A DNA stretch of 8,796 bases from an uncultured Collinsella sp. (GTDB taxonomy: Bacteria; Actinomycetota; Coriobacteriia; Coriobacteriales; Coriobacteriaceae). Under the pieces are notes generated by a model. It searched no databases. It saw nothing but the letters and a program-made list of their open reading frames with translations, and was not told the DNA's origin. This document shows, one piece after another, positions 1 to 6,533 of the stretch; position 1 is the first letter of the stretch; the number at the start of each line of letters is the position of its first letter. The stretch is taken from positions 1 to 8,796 of the forward strand of contig CABUMZ010000081.1 of the NCBI GenBank assembly GCA_902492825.1, written 5' to 3'. The position numbers and the translations under genes are program-made.

Positions 1-436
1 CGCCCAGGGAGCGCCACACGTCGTGAGTCTCGTCGTCCTCGGTAAAGACGGTAAAGTACAGGCGGTCGAGCGGCAGCTTGAACTCCTTGGTGATGAGCTC
101 AAAGGCCCAAGCGCAGGCCTGCTGCTTGGAGACGCCGCCAAAGGAGAAGTCGCCGAGCATCTCAAAGAAGGACAGGTGACGGCCGTCCTCGCCGATGCAG
201 TCGATGTCGTTGGTACGGACGCACTTCTGGCAGGAGATCGCGCCGATCTCCTTCATGGTCTTCTTGCCCTGGTAGTACTCCTTAAACTGGTTCATGCCGG
301 CGTTGGCAAGCAGCAGCGAAGGATCGTCGGGGACGAGGGACGAAGAAGGATAGAGCTTAAGACCGCGCTCCTCAAAGAAGTTGAGGAACTTGGAGCGAAT
401 CTCGGCCGTAGTCATTGACGGGTAGTCAGCACTCAT
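1..436 (-). CDS. alaS: Alanyl-tRNA synthetase, N-terminal part (cut by window edge)
   Basis: Charges tRNA-Ala with alanine in the cytoplasm. Only the first 145 codons are present; the gene runs off the left edge. The start is MSADYPSMTTAEIRSKFLNF, which matches the usual opening of class II AlaRS (residues about 9-20, helix before motif 1). Motif 1 region follows with SSSLVPDDPSLLLANAGMNQ, then the tRNA/adenylate-site stretch with CQKCVRTNDIDCIGEDGRH and motif 2 with SFFEMLGDFSFG. The ATG at 434-436 has an AGGAG Shine-Dalgarno at 446-450, nine bases upstream. A compact promoter lies just upstream and the leader is only about 40 nt, which is too short for a T-box. Identity is essentially certain from the catalytic-core motifs; the C-terminal editing and C-Ala domains cannot be judged. 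Confidence 0.97.
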   Translation of the reverse strand, partial: MSADYPSMTTAEIRSKFLNFFEERGLKLYPSSSLVPDDPSLLLANAGMNQFKEYYQGKKTMKEIGAISCQKCVRTNDIDCIGEDGRHLSFFEMLGDFSFGGVSKQQACAWAFELITKEFKLPLDRLYFTVFTEDDETHDVWRSLG

Positions 437-482
437 AGAGGGAATCTCCTCGGTTTCACATCGAAACAGTTCAAACGTAACG

Positions 483-510
483 ATATTACCATCCCACCGC
501 GCCTGTGCAA
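483..510 (-). promoter_or_regulatory. alaS: Probable sigma-70-type promoter of alaS
   Basis: Reading the minus strand there is a -35 TTGCAC (505-510), a 16-nt spacer and a -10 TAATAT (483-488). The -10 is preceded by TGG, giving an extended -10 (TGnTAATAT). Transcription would start near 476, leaving a leader of about 40 nt before the alaS ATG. The first two T of the -35 box are also the end of the U-tract of the upstream terminator, so the two signals overlap. Assigned by pattern only. Confidence 0.6.
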
Positions 511-538
511 AAAAGAGGGCCGCCAAACAGCGACCCTC
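509..538 (-). terminator. Intrinsic terminator after the sigma/AI-2E operon
   Basis: On the minus strand, GAGGGTCGC (538-530) pairs with GCGGCCCTC (523-515) as a 9-bp stem with one G-U wobble and a TGTTTG loop. Six T (514-509) follow directly. It lies about 50 nt after the stop of the AI-2E-family gene and ahead of the alaS promoter, so it separates the two transcription units. On the plus strand the wobble becomes a C-A mismatch and there is no T run, so it works in the minus direction only. Confidence 0.9.
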
Positions 539-587
539 CAGCGAAATTGCATGTTAGCACGTATGAATGTTAACCCGAATTACCCCG

Positions 588-1997
588 CTAGTTATCGTCA
601 TCGTCCATGGAGCCGTCGATACCGGTTTTGGTATCGTCGTCCGAGTTGGAGTCATCGTCCTTGGCAAAGGGGTTCTTGAAGAAGCCCGTGGCATCAGGTT
701 GCAGACCTGAGAGCTTGATCCAGGGATTATCGAGCTCGGGCTTGGGCATGGCCTTGGCCTCGGGCGCAGTCTCGTTGCCGATGAGCTCGGACTCGTAGAT
801 GAAGGTGTCGTCGCCGAGCGCGTCGTAGGCGGCGACCGGGTTGCCATCGGCATCGCGGTACGGCGTGCCCTTAAACACGGCGCCGTCATAGGCCACAAGC
901 TGTCGGCCGGTCTCATTCTCGAAGTAGTACACGAAGATACCCTTGAGGGCCGCACAAAGCGGGATGGCAATAATCATGCCGATGGGGCCCATGAGTGCCG
1001 AGCCAATAACGAGCGCCGTGAGGCTCATGATGGGATGCACCTGCACCGAGCTCTGCATGACCTTGGGCGAAATGACGTTATCGGTGACGTTTTGCGCGAC
1101 CATCGTCACGATGAGCGTCCATAACGCCAACATGGGGCTGAACATGAAACCGAGCACCGTGGCGATTGCTGCGCTCACCCAGGGACCGACGACCGGAACC
1201 AAATGCATGATGCCGGTAAAGATAGCCATGAGCGCCGCATACGGATGGCCGATGATCATAAAACCGATAAAGGCGAGGAAACCACCGCAGATGGACGTCA
1301 CGACCATACCGCGCATGTAGCCGCCGACAGAGCGAGAAAGGATGGCGACCATAAAGCGGTACGAGGTCTCCTTCTCCTGACCGATGATGGTGCAAATCTC
1401 GTGGTGCATGCGAGGGTAGTCGCAGGCCATCCAGTAGGCAAGCACCAGGCCAAGGAAGATAACGAACAGCTGCGAGGCCGTATTGGTGATGAGTGGGAAC
1501 ACACCACGACCAAGCTCGGCAGCAATCTGAGACACATACTTCGATGCCACGGTAACCAGCGACGAAAGATTATCGTCCAAATACTCCTTGAGCGGCGTGT
1601 TATTGAGCGTCTTGGCATGCGAGATCATCTCATTGAGATCGCCACCCGCAACACGAAGCTGCTCGGGCAGGCGGCTCAGGACTTCCATGATCTGACCAAA
1701 GAGAATCGGCGACAAGATACAAACGACACCGACGAGCACGGCAACAACAACAATAAGCGCGATAAGCGAACCGATGCCGCGATTCACGCCATGGTGCTCG
1801 AGCCAGTTGGTGATCGGAGACATCACAAAAGCAATGATGGAGCCGACGGCAAGAAACTCAATAACCGGCGCCAGGATGCCCATAAGGTTAAAGATGACAG
1901 CGGCGATGACAATGCAGCCGACAACAGCCCAAATGCGCAGCGTCAGAATGCGGGTGTCGCGCAGCACGCGATCGGTTTGTTGGGGGTGCTCACTCAT
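588..1997 (-). CDS. AI-2E/PerM (UPF0118) family membrane protein with acidic tail
   Basis: A 469-residue polytopic membrane protein of the AI-2E transporter family (YdiK/PerM/YrrI-like). Hydrophobic segments are visible at about 22-62 (two), 75-100, 170-190, 230-253, 255-283, 285-303 and 325-358, with the soluble loop at about 101-168 typical of the family. The family hallmark region around HLVPVVGPWVSA (265-276) and QNVTDNVISPKVM (302-314) is present. Members export small solutes or ions, but the substrate is unknown; the name does not show autoinducer transport. From about residue 370 there is a hydrophilic extension of about 100 residues ending in Asp-rich patches (447-455 and 465-468), longer than the usual tail of roughly 350-residue members. 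The ATG overlaps the sigma-factor stop (ATGA, 1994-1997), so translation is probably coupled; the nearest GGAG (2011-2014) is 13 nt away, farther than ideal. Confidence 0.9.
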   Translation of the reverse strand: MSEHPQQTDRVLRDTRILTLRIWAVVGCIVIAAVIFNLMGILAPVIEFLAVGSIIAFVMSPITNWLEHHGVNRGIGSLIALIVVVAVLVGVVCILSPILFGQIMEVLSRLPEQLRVAGGDLNEMISHAKTLNNTPLKEYLDDNLSSLVTVASKYVSQIAAELGRGVFPLITNTASQLFVIFLGLVLAYWMACDYPRMHHEICTIIGQEKETSYRFMVAILSRSVGGYMRGMVVTSICGGFLAFIGFMIIGHPYAALMAIFTGIMHLVPVVGPWVSAAIATVLGFMFSPMLALWTLIVTMVAQNVTDNVISPKVMQSSVQVHPIMSLTALVIGSALMGPIGMIIAIPLCAALKGIFVYYFENETGRQLVAYDGAVFKGTPYRDADGNPVAAYDALGDDTFIYESELIGNETAPEAKAMPKPELDNPWIKLSGLQPDATGFFKNPFAKDDDSNSDDDTKTGIDGSMDDDDN

Positions 1998-2785
1998 GAA
2001 CGAATCATCACTCCGTCGGGGTCGATCTTGTCCTGAATCTTCTTAAGCGTGCGGCGCAGCAGACGCGAAACCTGCACCTGAGAAATACCCAGCTTCTTGG
2101 CGATCTCGATCTGGGTCATGCCCTTCACAAAGCGCAGCTCGATCACCTCGCGCTCGCGCGGCGAGAAATCACGGATGGCTTCCTCGATCACTAGGCGGTC
2201 ATCGGTAAAGTCGAGCTCGTTGTCGTCGTCGGCGTAACGGTCGAGAATCGAGGGGGCATCGTCGGAATCGGACGCACCAGGAGCCTCGATGGGCACCGAG
2301 GTATAGGCCGAAGACGATTCCATAGCCTCGAGGACCTCATCGACAGTCACATCTAGATACTCAGCGATCTCCTCAACCTTGGGCGAACGCTGCAGCTCGT
2401 TGGTAAGTTTGTCAGTAGCTTGGTTGACCTTGGCCGAGAGCTCCTGCAGACGACGCGGTACGCGCACACTCCAGCCCTTGTCGCGAAAATGGCGTTTGAT
2501 CTCGCCCAGGATAGTGGGTGTCGCAAACGTCGTGAACTCGAGTCCGCGCTCGGGATCAAAACGGTCGATAGCCTTGAGCAAGCCCAGATAGCCGACCTGC
2601 ATGAGGTCGTCGAGCGGCTCGCCGCGATTCTTAAATTTGTTGGCAAGAAACCTTACCAGGTTCATATGGGACATGACGAGCTGCTCACGGGCGTCCGGAT
2701 CACCGGTCTCCTTGTAACGACGAAACAGCTCGCGGGTTTTCTCCTTGTCCCAAGCGGTCTTGCCACTCCGGGAACGTTCGGTCAT
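1994..2785 (-). CDS. SigB/SigF/SigG-family RNA polymerase sigma factor
   Basis: A 263-residue group 3 sigma-70 family protein. Region 2 spans about 33-104 and contains the core-binding and -10 recognition helices (DDLMQVGYLGLLKAIDRFDP, 59-78; FTTFATPTILGEIKRHFRDK, 84-103). Region 3 starts at about 108 (VRVPRRLQEL) and runs to about 160. An acidic linker follows (173-197), then region 4 at about 200-252, with the helix-turn-helix around MTQIEIAKKLGISQVQVSRL (223-242). Length and region 2/3 wording fit SigB, SigF and SpoIIA-type factors, which control general stress or sporulation; with no sporulation genes here a stress role is likelier, though inferred. The ATG starts one base after the stop of the anti-sigma gene and overlaps the next gene by 4 nt, the classic anti-sigma/sigma operon layout. 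An AAGGCGG-like ribosome site lies at 2795-2801. Confidence 0.93.
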   Translation of the reverse strand: MTERSRSGKTAWDKEKTRELFRRYKETGDPDAREQLVMSHMNLVRFLANKFKNRGEPLDDLMQVGYLGLLKAIDRFDPERGLEFTTFATPTILGEIKRHFRDKGWSVRVPRRLQELSAKVNQATDKLTNELQRSPKVEEIAEYLDVTVDEVLEAMESSSAYTSVPIEAPGASDSDDAPSILDRYADDDNELDFTDDRLVIEEAIRDFSPREREVIELRFVKGMTQIEIAKKLGISQVQVSRLLRRTLKKIQDKIDPDGVMIRS

Positions 2786-2786
2786 A

Positions 2787-3164
2787 TTAGATATCCGCCT
2801 TGAGGTCGAGGGAAAGCGTCAGGGGCGCCGTAGTCTTTTCGTAGGAGTCGCACACGCTCGCGAGGATGAGCTCGGCATACACCGCAGCCTGGTCGTCTTC
2901 ATCGACCGTAGCCTGGTCGCCAAAGGTAATAGTCATGCCAACGTGGGTCTCATCGACATCGAATTTGATGGTGATGTCATCGCAGTCGACCGCGGTGCAA
3001 CCAAAGATGAAAGCCTCCTCAGCAGCCATGCGGATGTCCTCGATGCGATCGACAGACATAGAGCACAGGGCACCAACGTTGGCTGCCGTCATGCGCACAA
3101 GGCGAGCGAGACGCGGGTCACCGGCAACGGTCAGCGTGATAGGGCAGGTTGCTTCGCTACTCAT
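2787..3164 (-). CDS. Anti-sigma factor, RsbW/SpoIIAB-like, degenerate ATP site
   Basis: A 125-residue protein just upstream of the sigma gene (1-nt gap), presumed to bind and hold that sigma factor. The order beta strand (ITLTV, 9-13), helix, RIEDIRMAAEEAFIFGCTAV (40-59), beta strands (64-82) and a last helix plus strand (95-121) follows the HATPase_c_2 anti-sigma kinase fold. Against SpoIIAB, E50 aligns with the conserved N-box Glu, but the N-box Asn is replaced by F54. No DxGxG box and no GxG lid motif are visible between 82 and 100. Kinase activity is therefore doubtful. I chose the ATG at 3162-3164 because a GAGGAG lies 7 nt upstream (3172-3177); an in-frame extension to 3272 would only read through the upstream gene. 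The start overlaps that gene's stop by 8 nt. No STAS anti-anti-sigma gene is adjacent. Confidence 0.82.
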   Translation of the reverse strand: MSSEATCPITLTVAGDPRLARLVRMTAANVGALCSMSVDRIEDIRMAAEEAFIFGCTAVDCDDITIKFDVDETHVGMTITFGDQATVDEDDQAAVYAELILASVCDSYEKTTAPLTLSLDLKADI

Positions 3165-3744
3165 CGCAGGACTCCTCAGAGGTCTCGGCGGGCGTATAGG
3201 TGTAATACTGAGCCGGCTTGGATACAGACTTCTGACCATCATCGTCGCCCGCGGCGGCCTCGTCCTCGCCAATTAGGACGCGCTCGGTAGGCTGCTCGGC
3301 CTCCGCAGCGGCAGCGGCGAGCTTGCGATCGGCGTCGGCTGCAGGAGCCTTCACCTTATTGAAGAGCTTCTGCACAGCGCCGGCGGCAGAGTCGGTCACG
3401 CTCGACACAGCATTGCTGGCCTCGGCCATGCTGCCCGTAACCTCGGAAATGTCGCGAACCACGGCTTCGACCTCTACGAGATTGGAGGTAAGGGCATCAA
3501 CTGCCGTCTTGCTCGACTTAAGCAGCGGCTCCATCTGGGCAAGCGCCGGCGTAAGCTCATCGACAGCGCCATCGAGCTTTGCCACCACAGGCTGAGCCTC
3601 GGCGATGGTGTTGTTGAGGTCGTTCACGGTCTTATCGAGCGAGTCGACAACATTGCGGGTCTTGCGCAGGGTAAGCGCGAGCTCAGCGATGGCCCACACG
3701 CCGGCAACGGCGAGCAGCAGCAGGGCGATTTGAATGGGACTCAT
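3157..3744 (-). CDS. DUF948-family membrane-anchored coiled-coil protein
   Basis: A 195-residue protein with one N-terminal membrane segment (about 4-25) and no other hydrophobic stretch. A long helical region follows (about 27-126) with heptad-like spacing of V, L and A (for example NVVDSLDKTVNDLNNTIAEA, 31-50), then an Ala/Glu-rich and acidic low-complexity tail. This is the DUF948 architecture (YtxG-like). Biochemical function is unknown. B. subtilis YtxG belongs to the SigB general-stress regulon, which fits the sigma and anti-sigma genes that follow, but the link here is inference. The ATG at 3742-3744 has GGGAGG (3750-3755) 5 nt upstream. It is the first gene of the four-gene operon; its TAG lies inside the next gene. 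The protein is probably cytoplasm-facing with a membrane anchor, or a cell-envelope protein; topology cannot be fixed by eye. Confidence 0.8.
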   Translation of the reverse strand: MSPIQIALLLLAVAGVWAIAELALTLRKTRNVVDSLDKTVNDLNNTIAEAQPVVAKLDGAVDELTPALAQMEPLLKSSKTAVDALTSNLVEVEAVVRDISEVTGSMAEASNAVSSVTDSAAGAVQKLFNKVKAPAADADRKLAAAAAEAEQPTERVLIGEDEAAAGDDDGQKSVSKPAQYYTYTPAETSEESCDE

Positions 3745-3784
3745 ACAAGCCTCCCGGAAGAATCGAAATACAGACGCTTTTCAT

Positions 3785-3802
3785 GGTACCCCAAAGGGGA
3801 CC
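3785..3802 (-). promoter_or_regulatory. Small hairpin in the leader of the DUF948/sigma operon
   Basis: On the minus strand GGTCCCC pairs with GGGGTACC across a TTT loop, with one bulged T. No T run follows, so it is not an intrinsic terminator. It lies in the 100-nt gap between rarA and the DUF948 gene, where the operon promoter is expected. Its 3' arm contains GGGTAC, similar to the GGGTAT -10 box of SigB-type promoters, but no matching GTTT-type -35 box lies 12-15 nt upstream. Its role is uncertain. Confidence 0.3.
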
Positions 3803-3844
3803 GAACATGCCAAGAGCAGCAACGTGGGACAAAATTATCAGCAG

Positions 3845-5194
3845 CTACCTCGGTGCATTCCCGCTGCGGTCGCGTTCGCTTTGCTCTACGCGCCACTCTT
3901 CCCAGCCGCGCCCGGCAGGCTGCCAAAATGCACCGCGTTCCAAGCCATCGGGCAAATAGCGCTGATCGACCCAGCCTTCGGGATAATCATGTGGATACTT
4001 ATACACACCGTATTCATCGCTGCCCGGGCGATGGCGATCGCGCAGATAACTCGGCACCTCGCGAAGCCCACTAGAATGGATATCGGCCAGCGCCGCATCG
4101 ATCGAAGCCTCACACGCGTTGGATTTTGGCGCCATGCACACATAGAGTGCAGCCTGAGCCAGGTTAATGCGGCACTCGGGATAGCCAATGACCTCGGCAG
4201 ACTTAAACGCGGCATGCGCCACCAAAAGCGCCTGCGGGTCGGCGTTGCCAACATCCTCAGAAGCGTGAATCATAATGCGGCGAGCGATAAACTTAGGATC
4301 CTCCCCAGCATCGATCATGCGCGCGAGCCAATAGATCGTGGCATCGGGGTCACTACCGCGCATGGACTTGATGAACGCACTGATGATGTCGTAGTGCATG
4401 TCGCCGTTTTTGTCATACGTAAAGCCGCGACGCGGGTTGGCAATCTTCACGTCATCCACGGTGATGGGATAGCGCTCCCCCGCCGCAGGCGCTGGCGTTC
4501 CCTCGGTATCGGGACGCGTGACGGCAATCTCGCTCGCAAGCTCGAGCGTCGTGAGCGCCGAGCGAGCGTCACCCGCTGCCAGCGTGCAGATGGTCTTGAC
4601 CGTATCCTCATCGGCCGAGAACTTTCCGTTCAAGCCCTGTGGTGCCTCGAGCGCACGCTCAATAAGCGTGGCGATATCCTCATCCTTCAGATGCTCAAGC
4701 TCCACCACGCGCCCGCGCGACAACAGTGCCGAGTTGACCTCAAAGTACGGGTTCTCTGTCGTAGCGCCAATCATAATGACGGTACGGTTCTCAACTGCAT
4801 GCAGCAGGGCATCCTGCTGCGACTTAGAGAAGCGGTGAATCTCATCGATGAATAGAATGGTGCGGCGGTCGTACGTATTCAGGCGCGTCTTGGCCTCATC
4901 AATCACACGACGCAGGTCCTTCACGGTACCCGTGACGGCGCTGACCTCAACAAACTCGCTCTTGGTATGGTTGGCGATAATGTGGGCCAGCGTCGTCTTG
5001 CCCGTACCGGCAGGCCCGTACAGAATCACGCTCGAAAGCACGTCGTGCTCGATCGCGGCACGCAGCCATGAACCCTTACCGACGGCCTTTTGCTGGCCCA
5101 CGTACTCGTCGAGCGAATTGGGGCGCATGCGCACCGCAAGCGGCGCATTTTTAAAGGAACGCTCGCGCGTCGAAGCAGAAAAAAGGTCGTCCAT
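3845..5194 (-). CDS. rarA: Replication-associated recombination protein A (AAA+ ATPase)
   Basis: A 449-residue RarA/MgsA (WRNIP1-type) ATPase acting at stalled replication forks, related to clamp loaders. From the chosen start: the N-terminal motif RPNSLDEYVGQQ (24-35), Walker A GPAGTGKT (60-67), Walker B ILFIDEIH (113-120), sensor 1 GATTENP (143-149), arginine-finger region SALLSRGR (155-162), sensor 2 GDAR (208-211), then the C-terminal tetramerisation domain with RGSDPDATIYWLARM (279-293) and PKSNA (356-360). Length is normal. A short Pro/Ala-rich insert lies at about 226-242. I chose the ATG at 5192-5194 (MDDLFS, the usual family opening). An ATG 6 nt earlier (5200) and a TTG at 5212 are in frame, and no start has a strong ribosome site. 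No terminator is visible after the stop, so some read-through into the next operon is possible. Confidence 0.96.
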   Translation of the reverse strand: MDDLFSASTRERSFKNAPLAVRMRPNSLDEYVGQQKAVGKGSWLRAAIEHDVLSSVILYGPAGTGKTTLAHIIANHTKSEFVEVSAVTGTVKDLRRVIDEAKTRLNTYDRRTILFIDEIHRFSKSQQDALLHAVENRTVIMIGATTENPYFEVNSALLSRGRVVELEHLKDEDIATLIERALEAPQGLNGKFSADEDTVKTICTLAAGDARSALTTLELASEIAVTRPDTEGTPAPAAGERYPITVDDVKIANPRRGFTYDKNGDMHYDIISAFIKSMRGSDPDATIYWLARMIDAGEDPKFIARRIMIHASEDVGNADPQALLVAHAAFKSAEVIGYPECRINLAQAALYVCMAPKSNACEASIDAALADIHSSGLREVPSYLRDRHRPGSDEYGVYKYPHDYPEGWVDQRYLPDGLERGAFWQPAGRGWEEWRVEQSERDRSGNAPR

Positions 5195-5215
5195 AGCCAT
5201 CCCGTGTATCAATCA

Positions 5216-5225
5216 AAAACGTTTT
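5216..5225. promoter_or_regulatory. Perfect 10-bp palindrome in the rarA leader (possible operator)
   Basis: AAAACGTTTT is a perfect palindrome about 20 nt ahead of the rarA start. A TATACT -10-like box lies just upstream on the minus strand (5234-5239), so the palindrome would sit at or just after a start point, a usual place for a repressor site. No good -35 box accompanies the TATACT. A ten-base palindrome can arise by chance, so this is tentative. Confidence 0.25.
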
Positions 5226-5249
5226 CCACTAACAGTATACCGAATTAAT

Positions 5250-5265
5250 ACGAACTACCGTTCGT
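5250..5265 (-). other. Short hairpin at the dgt stop codon
   Basis: ACGAAC and GTTCGT form a perfect 6-bp stem around a 4-nt loop, overlapping the TAG of the dNTPase gene (5255-5257). The flanks are A/T-rich but there is no T run, so at best it is a weak terminator or an mRNA 3'-end/processing element between dgt and rarA. Confidence 0.35.
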
Positions 5266-6502
5266 TAATATAGGTACGGTGCGGAAACTCCAGACCAGGG
5301 AACAGCTTGCTCGTCAGCTCGCAGAAATAACCGTCCGTCATGCTCGCGATATAATCCACCACGGCTTGATCCTTGTCGTCCTGCCAGGCATAGGTGCGAT
5401 CATAGTAGGAAAGCTGCTGCTCAATGCGCGAAATATGGTGCTTAAAGATGTAAGAGGACTCGTCGCCACTGTTTAGATCCCGCAGGCAACGGTCGTAGAG
5501 CTTTACGAACGCCTCGCGCAGCTCCGCCTCGGAATCGCCTTCGATACCGCCCTTGCTATAGATCTTCTCGTAGTTCTCGCGCTTGGCTCGGCGAATTTCC
5601 TCAAACAGGTCCTCGCTCATCTCGATGCGCGGCCTACCATAGCTGTGCTCAACGATATCGATGGAGGCATGCGTGAGGATCCAACTGTTGTAGGCACCGC
5701 CCCGGCCATCATCAAAGGCGTCGGGCGAAAGCAGGCCCGCCGCGATCGCATCCTGACGGTCACGACCGACGTAGGCAAGAATATCCGAGATGCGAACGAC
5801 GCAGCCCTCGAGCGTCATGGGACGCAGATGCTCAATTGCGCTATAGCCCGTGGCAATGCAATCCTCAACCGTCTGGTCAAACTGGTCAAAGGAGCCCATG
5901 TCCGAGAGCTCAAACACACGCTGCTCGTACTCGCCGTTATGGCATAGCACGCCGTCGAGCGTCTGGAGCGACACGTTGCGGCCGTACAGTGTGTCGAGCA
6001 CGCGGACCGACTGCACGTTATGGAAAAAATAACGCCCCGTACGCTCATGATAGATATCGTTGAGGAAACGCTCGCCGGCATGGCCGAAAGGCGTGTGTCC
6101 CAAGTCGTGACCCAGGCCAATCGCCTCGATCAGATCGCAATTGAGCCCCAGGGCGCGACCGATATCGCGCGCAATGCGGGAGACGAGCTGCACGTGCAAA
6201 CCGCGGCGTGACAGATCGTCATTGCTACGGAAGCTAAAGACCTGCGTTTTGCCTGCATAACGGGTGTACGCCGGAAGATGAAGTATCTTTTCGGTATCGC
6301 GCATAAACGCCGGACGCATAAGCGTGCCTTTGTCGGCGGCGCGATCAATACGACGAATGACCTGATCGTCGTTGCAACGATACGGGTTGACATAGCCCGA
6401 AGCACGATCGGCGGCAATGCGCTCGACAAGTTCGGGCGACAACGCCGAGGGAATACGGTCCATGCGCGCCTTAATGACGGCCGTTTCTTGATTAGTTGCC
6501 AT
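5255..6502 (-). CDS. dgt: HD-domain deoxynucleoside triphosphate triphosphohydrolase (dGTPase-like)
   Basis: A 415-residue HD-superfamily enzyme that hydrolyses dNTPs to the deoxynucleoside and triphosphate. Metal-site residues are visible: H103 (SRRGLHVQLV), H132-D133 in GLGHDLGHTPFGHAGE (129-144), and D240 in VRISDILAYVGRD (235-247). The family signatures FFHNVQSVRVL (159-169) and LCHNGEYE (186-193) are also present. Length fits dGTPase-like proteins; whether dGTP is the preferred substrate cannot be read from sequence. The ATG at 6500-6502 has AAGGAG (6509-6514) 6 nt upstream; a TTG at 6529 would add nine residues but would put the ribosome site inside the gene. The gene follows the A24 peptidase gene after 31 nt and precedes rarA by about 60 nt, so the three may be co-transcribed. 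Dgt and RarA both bear on replication fidelity, but a functional link is inference. Confidence 0.93.
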   Translation of the reverse strand: MATNQETAVIKARMDRIPSALSPELVERIAADRASGYVNPYRCNDDQVIRRIDRAADKGTLMRPAFMRDTEKILHLPAYTRYAGKTQVFSFRSNDDLSRRGLHVQLVSRIARDIGRALGLNCDLIEAIGLGHDLGHTPFGHAGERFLNDIYHERTGRYFFHNVQSVRVLDTLYGRNVSLQTLDGVLCHNGEYEQRVFELSDMGSFDQFDQTVEDCIATGYSAIEHLRPMTLEGCVVRISDILAYVGRDRQDAIAAGLLSPDAFDDGRGGAYNSWILTHASIDIVEHSYGRPRIEMSEDLFEEIRRAKRENYEKIYSKGGIEGDSEAELREAFVKLYDRCLRDLNSGDESSYIFKHHISRIEQQLSYYDRTYAWQDDKDQAVVDYIASMTDGYFCELTSKLFPGLEFPHRTYINER

Positions 6503-6533
6503 GGCATGCTCCTTAAGAAGGATGCGCAATCGG

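Noticed and set aside
437..508. T-box riboswitch ahead of alaS
   Set aside because: The space between the upstream terminator and the alaS start is only about 70 nt, with the promoter inside it, and there is no T-box sequence or specifier stem.
588..1997. Reading the AI-2E name as evidence for quorum sensing
   Set aside because: The family name comes from one E. coli member; other members move ions or unknown solutes, and no luxS or Lsr gene is present in the window.
1203..2036. Plus-strand open frame of 277 codons opposite the AI-2E-family gene
   Set aside because: Its translation is a low-complexity, charged H/R/D/N-rich string, as expected from the complement of a membrane-protein gene. 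The minus strand has a clear family match.
3165..3272. Extended N-terminus (36 residues) for the anti-sigma factor
   Set aside because: The extension lies wholly within the DUF948 gene, is Arg/Pro-rich as an out-of-frame reading would be, and the ATG at 3164 has an ideal GAGGAG ribosome site.
3734..4855. Long plus-strand open frame (373 codons) opposite rarA
   Set aside because: It is a shadow of rarA, whose minus-strand frame carries every AAA+ motif. The plus-strand translation is rich in Arg/His with no recognisable domain and no fitting ribosome site.
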